The notes under the pieces were generated by a model. That model was not told the origin of the DNA. It ran no database searches and saw nothing but the letters and a program-made list of their open reading frames with translations. The position numbers were made by a program, and so were the translations under genes. Source: Bacillota bacterium (GTDB lineage Bacteria; Bacillota; Clostridia; Lachnospirales; Lachnospiraceae). Taken from it: a stretch of DNA of 10,179 bases. Every line of letters begins with the position of its first letter. The stretch's first letter is position 1. The stretch spans positions 1 to 10,179 of the forward strand of contig JAEWHU010000189.1 in assembly GCA_023387635.1 (NCBI GenBank), read 5' to 3'. Below are positions 7,285 to 10,179 of this stretch, piece by piece.

Positions 7285-7493
7285 TAGTGTTTATCCTTTT
7301 TAGAAAGTTCTGTTATAGTACCATCCGGATTTAGTATTGAAATATTGTTAAGCGTACCTCTTAGATTTTGTCTAACAGCTTGAATATATTCATTTCTAAG
7401 TATTGCTTGTTCTTCCTTTTCTTCAACAGTTAAACCTTCACTCTTTGATTTTCTTGCTAACTCGTTTATTCTTGCTAATTTTTCATCATTCAT
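7284..7493 (-). CDS. UPF0291 / DUF896 family small protein
   Basis: A 69-residue charged cytoplasmic protein. The opening KLARINELARKSKSEGLT, the middle EEKEEQAILRNEYIQAVRQN and the later LNPDGT match the DUF896 family, known from Bacillus subtilis YnzC. YnzC has a two-helix hairpin structure, and the family has no firm function. Two helices, about 3-16 and 22-45, fit this sequence, followed by a short polar tail. The ATG (7491-7493) follows an AAAGGG SD. It lies 36 bases after proB and overlaps the cyclo-ligase start by one base. The position inside an amino-acid and folate operon does not explain its role. No DNA-binding motif or cysteine pair is visible. Confidence 0.9.
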   Translation of the reverse strand: MNDEKLARINELARKSKSEGLTVEEKEEQAILRNEYIQAVRQNLRGTLNNISILNPDGTITELSKKDKH

Positions 7494-7529
7494 TTTTATT
7501 ACCCTTTTTTCTCTAATTTTTATTTGCTT

Positions 7530-8387
7530 TTACTTTTTTTGATATTGTTTAGTGCTTATGTAGTCCATTAATATAAAGTCTTTATTTTTATGAGCTTTAA
7601 ATAATGTACCAACTTGTTTGCCTTCAATAATATCATTAATAATCTTTACCTTTTCTCCATTGGCAATTACCATATCAGCTCCTGAATTCGTTGCAATCTT
7701 AGCAGCTGATATTTTTGTCGCCATTCCCCCTGTCCCTACTGTTGTAGAGGAGTCTTTTGCCATATCACTAAGTTCCTTTGTAATTTCTTCAACCAAATCG
7801 ATAAATTTAGCTTCTTTGTTCGATCTTGGGTCATCTGTGTATAAACCATCTATATCAGATAAAAGAATTAAAAGCTCAGCATCTATTAATGCAGAAACTA
7901 TTGCTGATAAAGTATCATTGTCACCAAATTCTATCTCGTCAGTAGCAACGGTATCATTTTCATTAACGATTGGTATTACTCCCATACGGAGTAACTCATT
8001 AAAAGTATTCTTAGCATTCATTCTACTAATATCATTAATCATAGTATACTTTGTCATTAATATCTGTGCAGGAACTTGATTGTATTCAGCAAAAAGCTTT
8101 TGATATACCATCATAAGACGTGCCTGTCCGACTGCTGCACATGCTTGCTTTACTTCTTTTTCCTTGGGTTTATCTTTTAACCCTAGAGTCTGACGGCCAA
8201 CTGCTATTGCTCCTGAACTAACTAACACAACTTCTTTTCCTTGATTCCTTAGATCCGTTAATACCCTTACTAACTTTTCCATCTTAGATAAATTAATACT
8301 TCCTGTTGTAGCATGTGTTAAAGAAGATGAGCCTATTTTAATTACAATTCTTTTTTTATCTTTTAATAAAGTTCTGTAATCGTTCAT
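7530..8387 (-). CDS. proB: Glutamate 5-kinase (short form without PUA domain)
   Basis: ProB phosphorylates the side-chain carboxylate of glutamate with ATP, the first committed step of proline synthesis and usually the point of feedback inhibition by proline. Amino-acid-kinase marks are VIKIGSSSL (15-23, K17 at the phosphate site), VSSGAIAVGR (56-65), VNENDTV (141-147), FGDNDTLSA (154-162), LLSDIDGLYTDDPR (175-188) and GTGGMATKI (218-226). With 285 residues it ends soon after the kinase fold, so the C-terminal PUA domain of E. coli ProB (about 367 residues) is missing. An open frame runs further upstream to 8450, but only from a TTG with no SD. The ATG at 8385-8387 has GAGGG 5 bases upstream and starts the family alignment properly, so it was chosen. 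It leads the proB-UPF0291-cyclo-ligase-proA block. A 118-base spacer upstream carries a possible regulatory RNA structure. Confidence 0.95.
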   Translation of the reverse strand: MNDYRTLLKDKKRIVIKIGSSSLTHATTGSINLSKMEKLVRVLTDLRNQGKEVVLVSSGAIAVGRQTLGLKDKPKEKEVKQACAAVGQARLMMVYQKLFAEYNQVPAQILMTKYTMINDISRMNAKNTFNELLRMGVIPIVNENDTVATDEIEFGDNDTLSAIVSALIDAELLILLSDIDGLYTDDPRSNKEAKFIDLVEEITKELSDMAKDSSTTVGTGGMATKISAAKIATNSGADMVIANGEKVKIINDIIEGKQVGTLFKAHKNKDFILMDYISTKQYQKK

Positions 8388-8392
8388 ATTTT

Positions 8393-8397
8393 CCCTC
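8393..8397 (-). promoter_or_regulatory. Shine-Dalgarno site that fixes the proB start
   Basis: GAGGG on the minus strand, 5 bases before the ATG at 8387, supports this start over the TTG-opened upstream extension, whose 21 extra residues do not resemble the family. Confidence 0.7.
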
Positions 8398-8403
8398 GTT
8401 TCC

Positions 8404-8455
8404 GCACTGCTTATAGCGCATATCAAGTTTGTTACGCAGCACAGATACAAACTTG
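8404..8455 (-). promoter_or_regulatory. Candidate structured leader (possible pseudoknot) of proB
   Basis: On the minus strand CAAGTTTGT (8447-8455) and ACAAACTTG (8424-8432) form a perfect 9-base-pair stem around a 14-base loop. The loop holds GTGCTGC (8436-8442), which can pair with GCAGTGC (8404-8410) further down, with two G-U pairs, giving an H-type pseudoknot that ends just before the SD. The downstream segment could instead fold locally as GCGCT with AGTGC. No T-box hallmark and no known riboswitch was recognised. The pairings are visible; function is inference. Confidence 0.4.
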
Positions 8456-8491
8456 CAAAATAAAAGATTTAAAAATTCTTCCACTTTCCCC

Positions 8492-8520
8492 ATTATAAAT
8501 GAATGTTAATTTACTTTATA
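8492..8520 (-). promoter_or_regulatory. Weak candidate promoter for the proB operon
   Basis: A perfect TATAAT (-10, 8492-8497) lies just after the end of the upstream gene, followed by a G-run suited to initiation near 8485. The -35 position (8515-8520) reads TATAAA, a poor match. If used, it would give a leader of about 98 bases containing the candidate structure. Confidence 0.3.
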
Positions 8521-10095
8521 TTTATTACCAATCGCTTCAAATACTTTAATACCATCCATAGCTGCTGACGTAATACCGCCTGCATATCCTGCTCCTTCAC
8601 CACAAGGATATATTCCCTCTATATTAGATTCATAATTTTCATCTCTTAGTATACGAATAGGTGAGGAGGTTCTTGATTCTACACCAGATAACACTGCATC
8701 ACCATCAGAAAATCCTGGTATCATTTTATTAAAAGCTTCAATTCCTTCAATAATGGTTTGAGTCACATAATCTGGCAAACAATTTGCTAGATTAGCTAAT
8801 TTATATTTTCCTTTTATATTTGGTGTAATATGACCTATTGTATCACTCTCTTTATTTCTTAACAAGTCTTTATATAATTGTACTGGAACATTACCATTTC
8901 CTTCATGGTAAGCCATTTCTTCTAATTTTCTTTGAAATTTAATACCAGCAAGTGGATCTGTCTCATCACCATAATCACTGGGATTCACAGTAACTATAAT
9001 TGCACTATTAGCATTTTCCTCATCTCTAGCATGATTACTCATACCATTAACAACAAGTCTCCCCTCTTCTGATGAAGAATTAACAACAAAACCTCCTGGA
9101 CACATACAAAAAGAATAAACACCTCTACCAGTACTTGCTTTATGGGTCAATTTATAATCTGCAGTGGGTAATTCTTTATACATATCACCATACTGACTTT
9201 TACCAATTAGTTCTTGCTTATGTTCGATTCGAAGTCCAACGGCAAATGCTTTTGAAGATATGTTAAGTCCTTTTTTATGAATGACATCAAAAGTGTCCCT
9301 TGCACTGTGACCAATTGCAAGTACCAATGTTTCGCAATCTAAGAATTCTTCATGATTTAATTCAATACCAATTAATTTCCCGTCTTTGATAACAAAATTA
9401 GTTAATGTAGTATTAAATCTAACTTCTCCACCAAGAGATATTATTTCTTCTCTAATTCCTTTTACCACATCTCGTAATTTATCCGTTCCAATATGGGGTT
9501 TATTAAGATATAGTATTTCTTCTGGAGCTCCATGCTTAACAAATGTTTCTAACACTTCCCTACTTCTACCATATTCGTCTTTTACTAATGTATTTAATTT
9601 ACCATCTGAAAAAGTTCCAGCCCCACCTTCTCCAAACTGTACATTAGAATTAAGATCTAGTGTTCCAAAGTTCCAAAAAGTTTCAACATCTTTAACTCTT
9701 TCTTCCACTTCTTTACCACGTTCTATCACAATAGGCTTATATCCATTCCTTGCTAACATTAGCGCACTAAATAAACCTGCTGGTCCCATACCTACAACTA
9801 CTGGCCTATGATTTAAACCCATCGTACCTTTTGGTACATAATTATAAGCTTTACGTTCACTTAATATAATATCTGCTTTGTTCAGACGTTTCACAATTTC
9901 CATATCCTTATTTGTCTGAACTTCAACACTATAAATATAATAAATATCACTCTTTTTTCTAGCATCAATGGATTTTTTTATAATATTATATTTTATTATT
10001 TCAGATTTCTTCACCCTTAACCGCTTTGCAATTTGTTGCATTAAATCTGCTTCATTATGATTTATTTTTAACTTTAATTGATTAATTCTTATCAT
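8506..10095 (-). CDS. FAD-dependent dehydrogenase, COG2509 type, substrate unknown
   Basis: A 529-residue flavoprotein resembling the uncharacterised FAD-dependent dehydrogenases of COG2509. Residues 1-95 form an N-terminal domain seen in this group, with IYSVEVQ near the middle. The FAD Rossmann motif follows: VVVGMGPAGLFSALMLA (99-115, GxGxxG at 102-107) with E125 in IERG expected to hold the ribose. Next come NVQFGEGGAGTFSDGKL (151-167), LVLAIGHSARD (257-267), SFCMCPGGFVV (328-338), GVESRTSSPIRI (471-482) and the C-terminal FAD contact YPCGEGAGYAGGITSAAMDG (496-515). C330 and C332 form a CxC, and C498 is near the flavin site. There is no signal peptide or membrane helix, so it is cytoplasmic. 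The ATG at 10093-10095 has GGAGG only 4 bases upstream. The gene follows a second flavoprotein gene by 34 bases, likely as one operon. The substrate cannot be told from sequence. Confidence 0.88.
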   Translation of the reverse strand: MIRINQLKLKINHNEADLMQQIAKRLRVKKSEIIKYNIIKKSIDARKKSDIYYIYSVEVQTNKDMEIVKRLNKADIILSERKAYNYVPKGTMGLNHRPVVVGMGPAGLFSALMLARNGYKPIVIERGKEVEERVKDVETFWNFGTLDLNSNVQFGEGGAGTFSDGKLNTLVKDEYGRSREVLETFVKHGAPEEILYLNKPHIGTDKLRDVVKGIREEIISLGGEVRFNTTLTNFVIKDGKLIGIELNHEEFLDCETLVLAIGHSARDTFDVIHKKGLNISSKAFAVGLRIEHKQELIGKSQYGDMYKELPTADYKLTHKASTGRGVYSFCMCPGGFVVNSSSEEGRLVVNGMSNHARDEENANSAIIVTVNPSDYGDETDPLAGIKFQRKLEEMAYHEGNGNVPVQLYKDLLRNKESDTIGHITPNIKGKYKLANLANCLPDYVTQTIIEGIEAFNKMIPGFSDGDAVLSGVESRTSSPIRILRDENYESNIEGIYPCGEGAGYAGGITSAAMDGIKVFEAIGNKYKVN

Positions 10096-10106
10096 TTTTC
10101 CTCCAG

Positions 10107-10125
10107 GATGCCGTTTAGCGGCATC
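10107..10125 (-). promoter_or_regulatory. Hairpin abutting the SD of the COG2509 gene
   Basis: Arms 10107-10113 and 10119-10125 pair perfectly over 7 mostly G-C bases with a 5-base loop. The hairpin fills most of the gap between two flavoprotein genes and ends 2 bases before the SD. There is no T run after it, so it is not a standard terminator. It may shape translation or mRNA stability. Confidence 0.5.
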
Positions 10126-10129
10126 TAAA

Positions 10130-10179
10130 TTACTTTCTTTTTAATCCTCTTGCCGCTATGGCACCGCTCGACCACGCCC
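10130..10179 (-). CDS. C-terminal end of a HI0933/BaiN-type FAD-binding flavoprotein (partial)
   Basis: Only the last 15 complete codons and the stop are inside the window. They read AWSSGAIAARGLKRK, and the two bases at the very edge (GG) fit a preceding TGG tryptophan. The HI0933 family (YhiN, BaiN, 'aminoacetone oxidase family FAD-binding enzyme') ends in a conserved GGYNxQWAWSSG block that closes the FAD site, which this tail matches. The gene would be cytoplasmic and the first of two flavoprotein genes in a row. The call rests on a very short motif. The frame beside it, ending in a TAG at 10126-10128, gives a less protein-like sequence. Confidence 0.62.
   Translation of the reverse strand, partial: AWSSGAIAARGLKRK

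Noticed and set aside
7618..8079. 153-codon plus-strand open frame opposite proB
   Set aside because: Shadow of the proB reading frame with no SD and no recognisable protein features.
8388..8450. N-terminal extension of ProB by 21 residues
   Set aside because: It would start at TTG without an SD inside the inverted repeat; the ATG at 8387 has a good SD and fits the family start.
9386..9811. 141-codon plus-strand open frame opposite the COG2509 gene
   Set aside because: Antisense of a clear FAD-binding protein; the sequence is Ser/Pro/Leu-rich noise.
10130..10179. Partial tRNA (the segment GGTCGAGCGG resembles a Ser/Leu tRNA D-arm)
   Set aside because: No anticodon arm, T-arm or CCA end follows on the minus strand, and the reading frame gives a good HI0933-family C-terminus.

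Overview
The window looks like a low-GC Firmicutes chromosome, probably a Clostridia of the Lachnospiraceae / Clostridium cluster XIVa type. The DNA is strongly AT-rich, Shine-Dalgarno (SD) sites are of the AGGAGG type, sigma-A-like promoters have 17-base spacers, and RNase Y, MiaB, the UPF0291 protein and ProB are all of Firmicutes style. Nothing points to a phage, insertion sequence, CRISPR array or plasmid. Every gene but one confidently called gene lies on the minus strand, so transcription runs mainly from high to low coordinates. The exception is a membrane protein of unknown function at 4551-5312.

In transcription order (right to left): the window opens with the last codons of a HI0933/BaiN-type flavoprotein (10130-10179). 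A 34-base gap with a hairpin follows, then a complete uncharacterised FAD-dependent dehydrogenase of the COG2509 type (8506-10095). A 118-base spacer with a possible structured RNA leader precedes proB (7530-8387), a UPF0291 (DUF896) gene, 5-formyltetrahydrofolate cyclo-ligase and proA (5361-6605). ProB and ProA are the first two enzymes of proline synthesis from glutamate, here separated by two small unrelated genes. A hairpin terminator (5319-5362) closes this block and also serves the converging plus-strand membrane gene.

The left half holds RNA-processing genes. miaB (tRNA ms2i6A37 methylthiotransferase, 2763-4193) and rny (RNase Y, 987-2543) each have a well-formed promoter. rny begins with GTG, its SD lies in a short inverted repeat, and it ends in a strong intrinsic terminator (865-905). 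The left edge cuts an AspB-type aminotransferase (1-704). The only gene-free stretch over 300 bases, 4194-4550, carries the divergent promoters of miaB and the membrane gene, plus a tiny open frame with a strong SD.

Most of the window is ordinary housekeeping sequence. I see no convincing new multi-gene system. The points most worth checking are the possible pseudoknot leader of proB, the hairpins at the start sites of rny and the COG2509 gene, the orphan membrane protein and the 16-codon frame before it, and the interleaving of proB/proA with the UPF0291 and folate genes.
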